Below are positions 35,107 to 47,246 of a stretch of DNA of 64,000 nt, piece by piece. Position numbers and translations under genes: made by a program. A model generated the notes under the pieces. That model worked only from the letters and a program-made list of their open reading frames with translations, made no database searches and was not told the DNA's origin. How positions within the stretch are numbered: the first letter of the stretch is position 1; each line of letters opens with the position of its first letter. The DNA is from Acanthochlamys bracteata (lineage: Eukaryota; Streptophyta; Magnoliopsida; Pandanales; Velloziaceae). The stretch spans positions 6,177,501 to 6,241,500 of the forward strand of contig CM034143.1 in assembly GCA_019914995.1 (NCBI GenBank), read 5' to 3'.

Positions 35107-36712
35107 ATAGGTTGGCAGCAGAGATAAGGAATGAGAGACACAACAGGAGAAAGAGAAGCTAGACAAGGGCAGCAGTGGAAGTAATGCCTCTCAATGGAAA
35201 GAGAGCTTAAGGTGTGCAAATAAACAAGAGATATGTGGGTGATATATTAGGTTTAAGGGTGTTCACACAGAAAGCCGTAGGGTTAGGTCCCCTCCTGCAA
35301 CAACATTCCTGCATTATTCCCTCTCCAGAGTACTCTACGAAAGGTTAAGTATTTATATGCATGGAATACTTATTCAAGCACCTATGCTTGTACAAAGCTA
35401 TGCAGAAGCCATACATTGAAATGATATTTGGTCACCAAAGGGCCTGCAGCAAAACGGTACTCTCAGGGAAATCCTGCATCTTATGCGAGGCACGCGCACT
35501 CCATTAAGTAACCTTTCTAAGCCATTAAGCATGCCGGAGTATCAAAATCCATAAATCTACATTTTATATGGGAACAAACCTTTGAAGTGCAAGAGCCTCA
35601 GTGTAGACCACTCTAGGTGCAAGGAACATGCATGTAGTCTAAGGAAATAATTACTTTAGCTTCAAATGGTAAAACTATAGAAGACATGGTATAACAAAAG
35701 TATATCCATCACAAAACTAGTAGACTAAACAATTCCAGCATGCAGCAACACCAAAACAACACTACTACTCCCAGAAACGAAAACAGAGCAACGGAGGAAA
35801 AAAACTTCTCATAAAATAAGCTCCTTTTCTCATAAAACTTCACCAAAAACTTCTTTCAACCAAAGCTCCTTTTCATAAGCAATTCAAACGATCCCATAAA
35901 CAGTTATCTAAATTTGTTTCTTAAACAATGGAAGGATAAGATTAAGAAGAAGAAAAGGTGTACCCTATCGGTGTTAGTTTCAGAACCTTCTTTAACTACA
36001 TCTTCTTCGTTAACACTGCTGCTGCTCGGCGCAGATGGTTTCGCCGCCACGTAGATCGCGACAAGCAATGGCCGGCTCCTTCACGGTACCAACAGCTGAG
36101 ATGAACCAATAAAGCATCGATCACGGTCTACAGATTGACGGCCGGCGAGATTCCTCCAACCAATTCCGGCCCACACTTTTCACGATTGAAAAAAATTTTT
36201 GAAGTGAAAATTTTGTTGTTGCTGCTGTTACCATTTCCGTGGAGGGAGAAAAGATTGTGGTTTGAAACGGATTGAAATTTCGGTGGCTGGAACAAATCTA
36301 GCTTCATTTGCCATTACAGGATTTAGTGGACTTCTTTTGATAATTGTTAGCTATACAGGATAGGTTCTGTGAATTGTAAACGTTGTATATCTGAAATTGT
36401 CATTAATATATTTAAAGGTATGAATTGTAATAAAGGAAATCTACTACGGGTGGATTTTGTTTAACGTTTAAACTTGGTGGTACTGAAATGCAAGTATCTG
36501 CTTTGAAGAAAACTGACAACTGAAATAACCGTTTCTCTAGTATGGTTTCTTTCCCTCTTTTATTCTTCTTCTTTACTTCCCGCCAAATTCTTCCTTTCTT
36601 TCCCTGCAAAGAAATTCAAACAGAAAATTTTCACCTATATATAAACAATCAATCAAACAATATTTCCACCACAAACTACAGGAATAAATAATTTAGCAAC
36701 AGAAATCGAAGA
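35107..36712. other. Divergent upstream region between the EPFL8-like and AsnRS genes
   Basis: 1.6 kb that must hold both promoters. A less AT-rich patch at 35950-36150 contains a minus-strand open stretch (A-K-P-S-A-P-S-S-S-S-V-N-E-E-D) ending near a GT, but no ATG precedes it in frame before a stop. It could be an untranslated first exon or a remnant. An inverted-repeat-like arm lies at about 35800-35895. Confidence 0.5.
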
Positions 36713-39509
36713 ATGTCGTCGAACGAAGCCGCTGTAAAACAACACCAGCATGATGATGAACAGCATCAGCAATCTCATCAGCAGTCGCTGGAACAATTCA
36801 AGTACTCGAAGAGGTCGACTCTGAAATCGATCTTGAATCGAGAAGACGGCGGTGCAGGGCTTGTTGGTACCAGAGTTGTCGTCGGCGGTTGGGTGAAAGC
36901 TCGAAGGGAGAAAGTCGTCCGGCGGACGACAGCCCCAAAGCGTGGGGATCACCATCAGCATGCTTCTTCTCCGGAGAAGGCAGTGAATGCTTCAATGGGG
37001 CCAAAGGATCCGGCAATGGAGAAGGATGTAACGTGCCACGAAGTGCTCATGACAAGAATGCCGCTGCTGAGAAATCTTGCCAAGATTTTTGGCCGACAGC
37101 CAGCCACCCCCGAGAAGCCGCACGATGGTGGGGCTCACAGAGTTGTTTCTCGTGTGACCTTCTTGAAGATCAATGACGGATCTTGCGGTAGAAACCTTCA
37201 GGTAGCTTGAGATCATTTTTAATATTGTTTGTATATGGTAATGCCAGCAAGGCGTTGTTTTGAATGCTTCAACGAAGTGTGAGATTCTTAATCGTCGTTG
37301 ATCTCTTTCAGATAGTGGTGGATCCATCCATGTCTCTTATTGTACAAGTTGCTTATCCTGGAGCTTCGATTCTAGTAGAAGGAGTCCTGGAGCAGTCATC
37401 CGAAGCAGGAAGGCGAAAGATAGAACTTACAGTGGAGAAAATTTTACATCTTGGGGTCGTTGATTCAAAGAAGTATCCATTAGAGAAAAGAAGACTGTCT
37501 CCTGATTTTCTGAGAGGATATCCACATCTTCGTCCTAGAACGAACACGGTAAATCTTAAGTTCTGAAAAAGTTGGCCCTTTTGATTTACTATGTTGATAC
37601 TGTTTTTGCGTGTTCATAAGAAAGAATGATATGGAAGCTGGTTTTATATGAGATCACTATAAGAGAACAGTTAGAGATGGAACTATTGTAAGCAAGTCAG
37701 AGACTTTGCTAGCTGCACAATGACTAGCTAGACTTCGTTGAGATAGAAAAGCAAGTAAAGTCGTAAGAAATCTTAACTCAGATATTTCTTTTTTAATTCC
37801 TGCAGATGGCATCTGTGACTCGTGTCCGCAATGCCTTACTACAATCGACTCATATATTTTTCCAGAATAATGGATTCATTCATGTTCACATGCCTGTTAT
37901 AACGACTGTGGAAATGAATTCCCTTAGCAAGATGTTCCAAGTCACAACTCTCCTTAGCAGACAAGATCGAACAGGAAAGTCTAATGCAGATGTCGGTCAT
38001 GAAGCCATTACACTTGATACTGTCAAGGCTGCTATAAAAGAGAAAAGCAATAAAGTCGAAGAGTTGAAGAGGAGTGATAGCAATAAGGAAGCTCTTGTTG
38101 CAGCACTCCTTGATATTCAAAAGGCAAATGAGCTAGCTCATCAGCTTGAAGAACATCAAAAGTCATCCTTAGGAAAGGTTGAAATGATGGACTTTTCCAA
38201 GGATTTCTTTTCCCAACAGGCATATTTAACGATTTCCACAAGGCTCCATCTAGAAAGCTATGCATGCGCATTCAGTAGTGTGTACACAATTGGGCCAGTG
38301 TTTCAAGCAGAAGATTTAAGATCTTCCAAGAACTTAGCAGAAATGTGGATGGTGGAGGTTGAACTGGCCTTTGCCGAATTAGAGGTATGTTCTATTAATT
38401 TATCAATGTTTATTGATTGCTTTCCATGAGTTGGTTGTAGAACATGGATTTCTCCCGCTTGCTTTAAAATGATGAACAATTACTTTAAAATGACGTCCCA
38501 GGATGCCATGAACTGTGCTGAAGATTTCTTGAAGTTCATCTGTCAGTCAATCATAGAACACTGTCCAGATGATATGAAGTTCATAACGAAGGTCATGGAC
38601 AAGAGCTGCATTGATCGGCTTCAGTCTCTACAGTCAAGTACGTTTGCCCGGATCACTTATACAGAAGCGCTCAATGCTCTAGCTAAGGTAATTATGAACG
38701 AAATATCAGACTAAGTCCTTTTACTTTCAAACTTGTTAATGTCATCCAAGCACATATTCCGTTTCAGGTCACTGTGGGGGGAGACTCAATGTTTGAATGG
38801 GGTGTTGATCTGACGGACAACCATAAGAGGTAAATTATCTGAGCCACTGGAATTTGACAGTGCAAGCACTTAATAAATTATCTGATTGTCTCTGTCGCCG
38901 CCCAGTGTTTTGGCAGATGAGATATACAAAGGGCCCGTTGTCATATATGACTATCCAAGAGAAGTCAAGCCATTTTATGTGCACGCATCAGATGATGGAA
39001 AACATGCTTTGGCTTTTGATATGATTGTGCCTAAGGTAACACTTTCATGTCTTTGTCGAAAGCTAAAACTGTTTGGCTTGAATAGCGAAGATATATTTAG
39101 CGTCTTCGCGTTCTTTTTTATCTATATTTCTTTAGGCAGGAGTACTTGTAACCGGCAGCCAACAAGAAGAGAGAATTGATGTTATTACTTCAAGGTAAAA
39201 CATTGACACTCCTGCTCCTTAGCTTGCGTTAAGAACTTCTTAGTGCCACGTTACTCGTGTTTGTAGGCAACTAGTTCTCTTCACAGCATCGTGATAATTT
39301 ATTTGACAAATTTGCATACCTGCAGGCTTAAAGAGCTAGGTTTGCCTCAAGAACAGTTTGAATGGTATTTAGACCTTCGACGGCATGGTACTGTCAAGCA
39401 CTCAGGATTCAGCATTGCATTCGACCGCATGGTTATGTTTGTAACTGGTTTCGAAGACATCAGAGATGTCATTCCCTTTCCAAGAACTGCTGGAAATGCG
39501 AGCGCTTGA
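36713..39509 (+). CDS. Asparagine--tRNA ligase, SYNC2/NS2-like, with WHEP-type insertion
   Basis: Class IIb aminoacyl-tRNA synthetase fold; canonical members charge tRNA-Asn in the cytosol. Eight exons: 36713-37201, 37312-37548, 37806-38384, 38502-38687, 38768-38829, 38906-39035, 39136-39194, 39326-39509, giving 641 residues. The N-terminal OB-fold anticodon-binding region starts around V-G-G-W-V-K, followed by the class II core. Residues about 305-360 ([10 protein letters not shown] to H-Q-L-E-E) look like a WHEP-TRS helix-turn-helix insertion, as in the Arabidopsis SYNC2 type. Motif 3 is present as A-F-D-R-M-V-M-F with the conserved Arg, and the C-terminus I-R-D-V-I-P-F-P-R is typical. Motif 2, normally F-R-A-E, reads F-Q-A-E at about 408-411, so the ATP-contacting Arg is replaced by Gln. 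Aminoacylation may be altered or lost. Confidence 0.9.
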
Positions 39510-39962
39510 ACACAAGAACAATGTATAACCGTATGTAACTATATATATATGTTCAAGAGTGTAAATAGTTAGCAAATCTAATGTAGAGAGATATATGAAT
39601 GTGGAATACATACAATAAAAATTGTGCATATCCCACAACATTGTTCACTGTATTTAGTTTACTTGAAGCATTTGGTCGAACAGCTGTATCAAAAATCCGA
39701 CTCTCTGAAGCATATCTTCAAACAGGTGGTAGGCTTTCTTATTTACTTGTTATTAATAGCTTATGAAAAATATTATGATAGATATTAACAACGTGGACCA
39801 GTATATGATTCTTGTCAGTTTCTAGGAATTCTCCTATCCACACCTTATCCCAAATGCTTCACAAGAAGAAACTCAAAAAAATCTTCTTCCAACTCTTACA
39901 ACAACAATAATAAACTTAGAATATTTTTTCGTTTTTTTCTTTCTTTTTTTCTTTTTTTTTTC
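39510..39962. other. Short intergenic region
   Basis: 453 bp containing the 3' UTR of the AsnRS gene and the promoter and leader of the chaperonin gene. A T-rich run lies at 39925-39961. No gene is visible. Confidence 0.6.
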
Positions 39963-42900
39963 ATGGAATTTAGAACGATGTCAACATGTTCTCCGTCTCC
40001 TCTATCAACTGTGTTACAGAGAAGGAGAACAAGAAGCTACAAAACTTGTTCTTGCAGTGCTCAGAGACCAGTCCCGAAAGAGCTACATTTCAACAAAGAC
40101 TTCTCGGCCACCAAGAAACTCTTGGTCTCTACTCTAAACTCTAATCAGTACGCAAATCTTGTGATATACATCAGAATTTTTAGATGAAGTTTGAATCTTT
40201 TTCTTTCTCCATAACTTTAATCTAAAGAAAAGTTTGTGTGCAGGGGATTATAATCTATACACGAATCATCTAAAATGTTTTTGCTTACAAAGAATGAATC
40301 TTTTACTGATTTTTGGGTGACTGAACATATTGCTTGGGTCTTGAATGAATGTTGTGTAGGCTGGAGTGGACCTAGTTGCAGAGCTAGTAGGGTTGACGCT
40401 TGGTCCGAAAGGAAGAAATGTGGTTCTTCAAAACAAGTACGGGCCGCCAAAGATTGTCAATGATGGAGAGACTGTTCTTAAGGAGGTCAGATGTGCATAA
40501 CGTATGATGGTTGGTTCATGCTGGGTAGCCAGCCATAAGCCATGCTGTTTTAAAAAACTTTTTCAAGCCATTCGAGATAATTTTATAACAGGATTGAATG
40601 AGTATGCTTATTATGTAACCATTTTTTCGTCATTGATTTTGAAGAGTATCCTGTTTTAGGGTAATGCCATGAGGAGTACTCACAGCTTATTACTTATCAT
40701 GTTAAGTTATTTAATTTCAGCATGAGATTGCCTTCCTATGCATGCGGCCGAAACTTTCCTTGTGCTATATGATAATTCATTCAGCTTGACGAAATCAACC
40801 TGAAAGGATCCTTTCTGGAAAGGAAATGCTTATAAATCTTGGATCTATGTTATGTGCTTCACCAATAGTTAGCTTCTAGAACAGATTCAGTCTTTAAAAT
40901 TGAGTTTTGACTCTTTCTATTGTAGATTGAATTGGAGGACCCTCTAGAAAATGTGGGTGTCAAATTAGTGAGGCAAGCTGGGGCAAAGACGAATGATCTT
41001 GCTGGTGATGGTTGCACAACTTCTATCGTCCTTGCTCATGGTTTAATATCTGAAGGAGTGAAGGTAATATCTTCTGATCCCTTGCTCTTTGTTGCAAGAT
41101 TATATCAAGTATGGTGAAAGCTATGTCACCTTCATAAGCCCTTTAGGTTCTTGCTGCTGGAACGAATACGACTCAAGTTGCACGTGGAATTGAGAAAACT
41201 GCCAACGCTCTTGTTTCCGAGCTGAAACTGATGTCAAGAGAGGTAAGGTCACAATATATCAATGTAAACATTATATTTAGATTGATGTTATTATATTGGA
41301 ACTGACTTTCAGCAGTTATACTGTTATGCTAGAGTTAACTTGCCATTTGATTCTAAATAAATAGTGAATCAGCAATCAAAGTACTTTTTTTGTCGTTAAA
41401 TTTAAAGCTGTGCTAAACATTATCTACTTTTAATAGGTAGTTAACTCTTTTGCAGATTGAAGACCATGAAATTGCTAAAGTTGCAGCTGTCAGTGCCGGG
41501 AATGATCATATTGTAGGAAATATGATTGCAGAAGCAATTAAAAGAGTTGGAAGGAAAGGAGTAACTAGGATTGAGAAAGGAAAATGTACCGAGAACACTC
41601 TCCATTTTGAAGAAGGAATGCACTTCGATCGTGGTTACCTATCTCCTTATTTTGTTACCGACCGAGCTAACATGTTAGTGGAGTATAGCAATGCTAAGGT
41701 AGTTTATGCAACATTTATGGACGTTCCTTTGTTCTACCAAGTAACAACTCTTACACGTTTCACACTGCAGTTACTATTGGTAGACAAAAAGATTACAGAT
41801 CCCAGGGAGATGTTCAAGATACTGGATGCTGCTGTTAAAGAGAAGTACCCACTCCTAATAATCGCGGAGGATATTGAGCAGGAAGCTTTAGCACCTTTAA
41901 TAAGAAACAAACTGAAAGGTTCTTTGAAGGTAGTTGCTGTCAAAGCTCCTGCGTTTGGAGAGCGCAGAAGTCATTATTTAGATGATATTGCCATCTTAAC
42001 TGGAGGTATATGACTTTTGAATGACTTTGCACAATAATCTTTCACATCTTGTCGCATAATTTCACATGCATTTTATTCTACATAAGTATCTTTCATCCTT
42101 CCAGTATGATGACTATAGTTGTCATCTTTTGCTACACCAGACCTTATATTGCAGGTGTTGTGGTCAGAGATGAGATGGGTTTGAGTCTTGAGAAGGCCTG
42201 CAAAGAGGCCTTAGGATCTGCAGAGAAGATAGTGATAAGTAAGGATTCTACATTCATTGCCACCAATGCGAGCACCCAACAAGCCGTGCAGAAGCGAGTT
42301 TCTCTGCTACAAATCCTTGCAGAGGTAACTAAATTTGTCCGCATTCAGAAACTGGTAGTTTGAATTAAATATTGAATCCAGTTAGCTATTTCAGTTTTCT
42401 TGCCATCATAAAAATATATCCATTCTCTTCGAAAAATCAGAGCTATGCAAAGGCTTAGCTTTTGTTGTAACCTAAACATAGCTTAGCATTTTCTGAAATC
42501 TTCATTTTATGTATAGATGAGACGAGAGGAACATGCTGATTATGTCTTATACTCTTATCTACACTGAATCAGAATTTTGATCACTAGTTGCGTAACTTAT
42601 GACTGATTTTGGGTTTTATTCTTGAAAAGGAGAAGGAACCTCCCAAGTATGTTTATGCATCATTTATATGTGTTGTTTAAAAATTCATATAGAAACCAAA
42701 TGTTATAATTACTTTATAATCAAAATTCTGCACCTATTTGTAACTTATAAGTGTGTTATCATTACAGAATTCTGAAGAGATTTCTGAAAAGAAAATACTG
42801 AATGAGAGAATAGCAAGGCTTTCCAATGGGATCGCTGTTATCCAGGTATGTCAAAAATGTTAACATCTTGTGCCATGATGCTAAGTTCATAAACCAAATT

Positions 42901-44176
42901 AGTAATGTTTTCTGTGTAGTCCGAATGAAGTACGGACCATATTTGATTCTAGAAACTATTGACAGGTAGGAGGGCACACAGAAGTTGAACTAAAGGATAA
43001 ACAGTTAAGAATTGAAGATGCTGTTAATGCCACCAAGGTAGTTTCGACTTCAAGTTTTCATTTATTTAAATTATTTAGTATTCCCAACTCAGACCGTCCT
43101 AAGTCATACTGTTCCATGACAGGCAGCTATTGAAGAAGGAGTTGTTGTTGGTGGAGGATGTACTCTATTGCGATTGTCGACTAAGGTAGACAATATCAAG
43201 GGATCTTTAGACAATGAAGAGCAAAAGGTATGCTCTTTAAATTGCTACATTTACTTATGTTAACAAATCTCAGGGGAGTAACTTTTAAAATATTACTATT
43301 ATGTATACAATTACCATTATCTCAAACTCTCAAACTCAAACATGTGGTGTCTTTTCGCGAGAACTGCATTGAAGAGATATAATGCATTCAGTGATCAATC
43401 ACTTAAAGCTTATTAAAGTTTGACCGCATGGATATCATGTTTCTGTCTTCTCATGGGAAGATCTTTTTTTTTTCTCCCACTAATTTGGTATCTATGTATG
43501 TGATTTACAGATAGGTGCAGACATATTCAAACGAGCTTTAAGCCATCCATTAAAACTGATAGCCAAAAATGCTGGCATGAATGGAAATATTGTGCTCGAC
43601 AAGGTTAGAGGGCAATACAGTAACGTTGCCATTGGTTATATTAATGCTAACTATTCGCACAACTTTGACATATATGAGTATATGTGAATTCTACTTTTGC
43701 AGGTGTTATCCAGTAATGACATAAGATTCGGCTACAATGCAGCTAAAGACCATTATGAGGATTTGATGGCTGCAGGGATTTTAGATCCTTCAAAGGTTAA
43801 TAACAAACTTCTTGAGTTGTTAATCAAAAAATGTTTCACCATATGCAACTAGTTAAGGATATTATTTTGCAAATACTTCACACATATTCAACTCTTATGT
43901 TTCACAAACTGAACCAGGTAGTAAGGTGTTCAGTGGAACATGCTGCATCTGTCGCGAAGAGTTTTCTAATGTCTGAAGTTGTAATCACCGATATCAAATA
44001 TTTACAACCAACTCGTATGCAAATGCCTGTGCCTATGCCTCCCCATGGCATAATGCCTCCACCATCAGGTACTAATGCCTCATTAAATAATCGGACAAAA
44101 TATTTTTGCTCCAATACTTATAATTGAGTTTTGCATGTGTTTGTTGTTGGTTATAATTTCAGGTATTGGCCTGTAG
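39963..44176 (+). CDS. CPN60B4: Plastid chaperonin 60 beta subunit, Cpn60-beta4-like
   Basis: A group I (GroEL-like) chaperonin subunit of the chloroplast stroma. In Arabidopsis the beta4 isoform is needed to fold NdhH for the NDH complex. Fourteen exons: 39963-40124, 40360-40485, 40926-41063, 41147-41242, 41456-41698, 41771-42005, 42155-42324, 42768-42845, 42966-43037, 43123-43227, 43511-43603, 43703-43795, 43918-44068, 44163-44176, giving 591 residues. The first 35 or so residues are Ser/Thr/Arg-rich, like a transit peptide. Core motifs are T-L-G-P-K-G-R-N (about 67), N-D-L-A-G-D-G (about 119-125), I-E-D-A-V-N-A-T with the catalytic Asp, and V-G-G-G-C-T-L-L. The usual G-D-G-T-T-T reads G-D-G-C-T-T. 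The C-terminus is Met/Pro-rich ([13 protein letters not shown]) instead of the short tail of beta1-3, which supports beta4. The exon 1 donor (TTG|GTCTCT) is weak. Confidence 0.88.
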
Positions 44177-45116
44177 CCTACCAAAGCAGTTGGGAGATGC
44201 CTAGATTATTGGTTATCAGTTTCGACTCTTTCCAAAAAGAAAAAACAAACAAGAAAATCCAGATCACCTCAAGAAGAGAGTAATTTTAAGAAAAACCAGT
44301 TTAAAGTGTTTTCTTTTTCATCGCGGATTCAGCAAATTGTGGTGCTTTTCTTGTCCGAGATGGTGCTAAGAAGTAGATATCAACGATCTCCAACAAACGA
44401 ATTGCAGTTGTTCATTAATTCATGAAGCTTTGAAGCAGCAAAGCAATCAAGTTCTGTTAACAGAAACTTTTCAGACTTTACTAAGTTATATATTTCCTGT
44501 GTGTATGATATATGCAGGTTCGTTAAAAGAACGAACAAGTGAACAACTACTACATGTGATTGAACCAAATAACACATGAACGAAACCTTTGTGTTAGGTA
44601 TCTTCTTATATTATGAACTCTTTTTTTACAGGCAAAAATGTTCTTAAATTTTGTGTTTTGTTTTTTTGTTTTTCCTTCGGATGAAGCTTGCACGATGTTG
44701 AAATCATGCTTACCATTATTTCATTTCAAGTTTGTAAATCGGCCTAGTCAGCCTACTTCATGGACCGGCCTTAAACCATGGTTCGTTTACGGCCTATTTA
44801 ACGCCCATATGGCCCCTTTTACGATTACCTTTCACAATTTTTTTACAAGAATTACACGTGTCGAATCTTCATTTGTTAATATACGCCACCATAGAAAATA
44901 AGGAGAAAAAACGCATCACCTTTTTGACTTCGGACTTCTGTTGTAATAAATTCTGTAAGAAAAAAAAAACAAAAAACCAAATTCTCTTTTCTAAACTCTT
45001 AACATAAAACAGCGAGAAGAATCTGACAAGAACAACAGCAAGGTCAAGAACAAGAAGAGAAGTTGTTGAAATTGAAGTGGAGAGAATTAAAAAGTTGGAA
45101 CCTTGGTTTGTGAAAA
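44177..45116. other. Intergenic region between the chaperonin and RABA5 genes
   Basis: 940 bp holding the chaperonin 3' UTR and the RABA5 promoter and leader. The two GGCC motifs near 44741 and 44756 are inconclusive. No gene is visible. Confidence 0.6.
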
Positions 45117-47246
45117 ATGTCATCATCGGAAGGAGAAGATGGAGAGGAATACTTGTTCAAGGTAGTCATAATCGGAGACTCAGCAGTTGGGAAATCGAAC
45201 TTGCTCTCACGTTATGCAAGGAACGAGTTCAATCTCCACTCTAAAGCAACGATCGGAGTCGAGTTTCAGACACAGAGCATGGAGATCGATGGTAAAGAAG
45301 TTAAAGCACAGATCTGGGACACTGCTGGCCAAGAAAGATTCAGGGCTGTTACTTCTGCTTACTACCGTGGAGCTGTTGGTGCTTTGATTGTTTACGATAT
45401 TTCGCGAAAGTCGACTTTCGAAAGTGTTCCCCGTTGGCTCCAGGAACTCAACAGTGAGTTGTTTGATTTCTGAATCTGGGTTCTTGTCGATTTCTTGATT
45501 GATAGCTGTTTTTGGAGAAAAGCATGCTTGCTATTAGATCTAATGCTCTCTGTCATCATTGTTGTGTGCCAAGAAGCTCAGTAGGTTTTTTTTAATTTGA
45601 TTTACTAGATCTATTTGTTTGCCTGATGATTGTAGTTGGAGGAATGTAAGGGAGTGCATTAGTTTTGCTAGGTTTGCTAGATCTGCAAAGTTAGTGACTC
45701 TGTTAATGTCAAGTTTAGGTTTTTGGTCGTTGTTTTAGATGCTGGTTTTAGTTGGAGGAAGGAATGAGTTTAACATGGTTACTAGATCTGTTGTTTATAC
45801 GAATACTTTCTCAAATATCCCAGATTGAAGTATTGAGCGAGTTAATCTTTTTTGGGGTATTTGTTGATTTCTTTGCTTGCTGGTTAATGGCGAAGTAAAG
45901 ACCATCTTTTACTGGATTTGCTATCAGGATTCAATGGACTGGTCTGTTTACTTATTGGTATGTATCAAGCTTTTACTAGTTGAGTTTACTTGGAGCTGCG
46001 CCTAGCTTTCATGGTTACTGGTTGTTGTTTCTGTCATGTGGTATCTCTAGGTTCTCAGTAGGGTATAGTTCTGACTACACAATTACTAGGCATCTACTTT
46101 TTTTATAATTGCTGGTTAGTTGTAATTATACTGGGTAATTTTGTTTTGTGGTTATTTTCTTATCTTTTTGAACCTCAAAAAATCGATGAGTGTTGCTGCT
46201 CAATTTAGAGTCCATAGCCCTTAAACTTGAATCAGGTATAACTTTTCTGTGATTCTGAAGTTTTTTTATGGTTCTAGTTGGATGAATGAATGAGCTATTC
46301 TTGTAGCTCTGTATTTCCATGTTTCTGCCCCTTGTTCTAGGATATGAATAGTCAGTCTAGTTATATAAATGTCAAAAATTATTTTTGGCTAAGATATGTT
46401 GATCGCTATATCATTGGTTACTACATACTGTCTTACTGGTGCATAAGTAACATATTACTTCCCAAGTGACTAGGTACATTGTCATCTATTTGTCGTGTCC
46501 TTTTACTTAGTGCATTGACCATCTAATAGATCCAACAATCACTTGCATGCCAAGGATACAAAGTGGTGCAAAGTGTTTATAAGAAGATTTCCGAGGTTGA
46601 TTGAGGGAGTCAATCTAATATAAGTTTTAAGTTTTCCAGTCGACTGAGATAAAAATGAAAGGTTGTTTGAGACAATTTACCAGCACTGAATTATTACTTT
46701 GTTTGTTATCTCTGCATAAGATAGAGTGCTGGTGTGTTTAAAAATAAGCTTATGTTCTACTGTTGCTGTATTGGTCTTATAATCTTGTTAGTTCTGTTAA
46801 CCGCTTTTCACTTTCAGCTACATTTGTAGCTACTAGATCTGTTTAATGTTAAATCCAGTACCTTCTTCCTATCACTTTATTTTTTCCTTTATAATAATTT
46901 TTAACCATGTGCCTTTACGGGATCTGCAGCTCATTCTGACACAACTGTGGCAAAGATGCTAGTTGGTAACAAATGTGATCTGGAGAACATCAGGGATGTA
47001 TCTGTGGAGGAGGGAAAACACCTAGCAGAGCAGGAAGGGCTTTTCTTTATAGAGACATCAGCCCTAGATTCTACCAATGTGAAGACAGCTTTTGAAATCG
47101 TCATTAAGGAGATCTACAACAACGTGTGTAGAAAAACTCTAAATTCTGATTCTTATAAAGCAGAGTTATCTCTCAACAGGGTCAGTCTTACTGGCAATGG
47201 AATGGAGGAGACAAGCCAAACTACAAGCAAGTCATCTTGTTGCTAG
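45117..47246 (+). CDS. Rab GTPase, RABA5 (Rab11-like) subfamily
   Basis: A small GTPase that regulates vesicle traffic at the trans-Golgi/early endosome. Two exons, 45117-45453 and 46930-47246, around a 1,476-bp intron at the position common to plant RABA genes; 217 residues. Nucleotide-binding motifs are intact: G-D-S-A-V-G-K-S (20-27), T-I-G-V-E-F, W-D-T-A-G-Q-E (67-73), N-K-C-D-L (126-130) and E-T-S-A-L (about 154). The C-terminus ends S-S-C-C, a double-geranylgeranylation signal. The [11 protein letters not shown] and [11 protein letters not shown] segments match the RABA5 clade better than other RABA groups. The exact paralogue letter cannot be fixed by eye. Confidence 0.93.

Noticed and set aside
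34838..35110. 90-codon plus-strand frame
   Set aside because: It is antisense to exons 1 and 2 of the EPFL8-like gene; its Lys-rich end is the complement of the Phe/Leu signal peptide.
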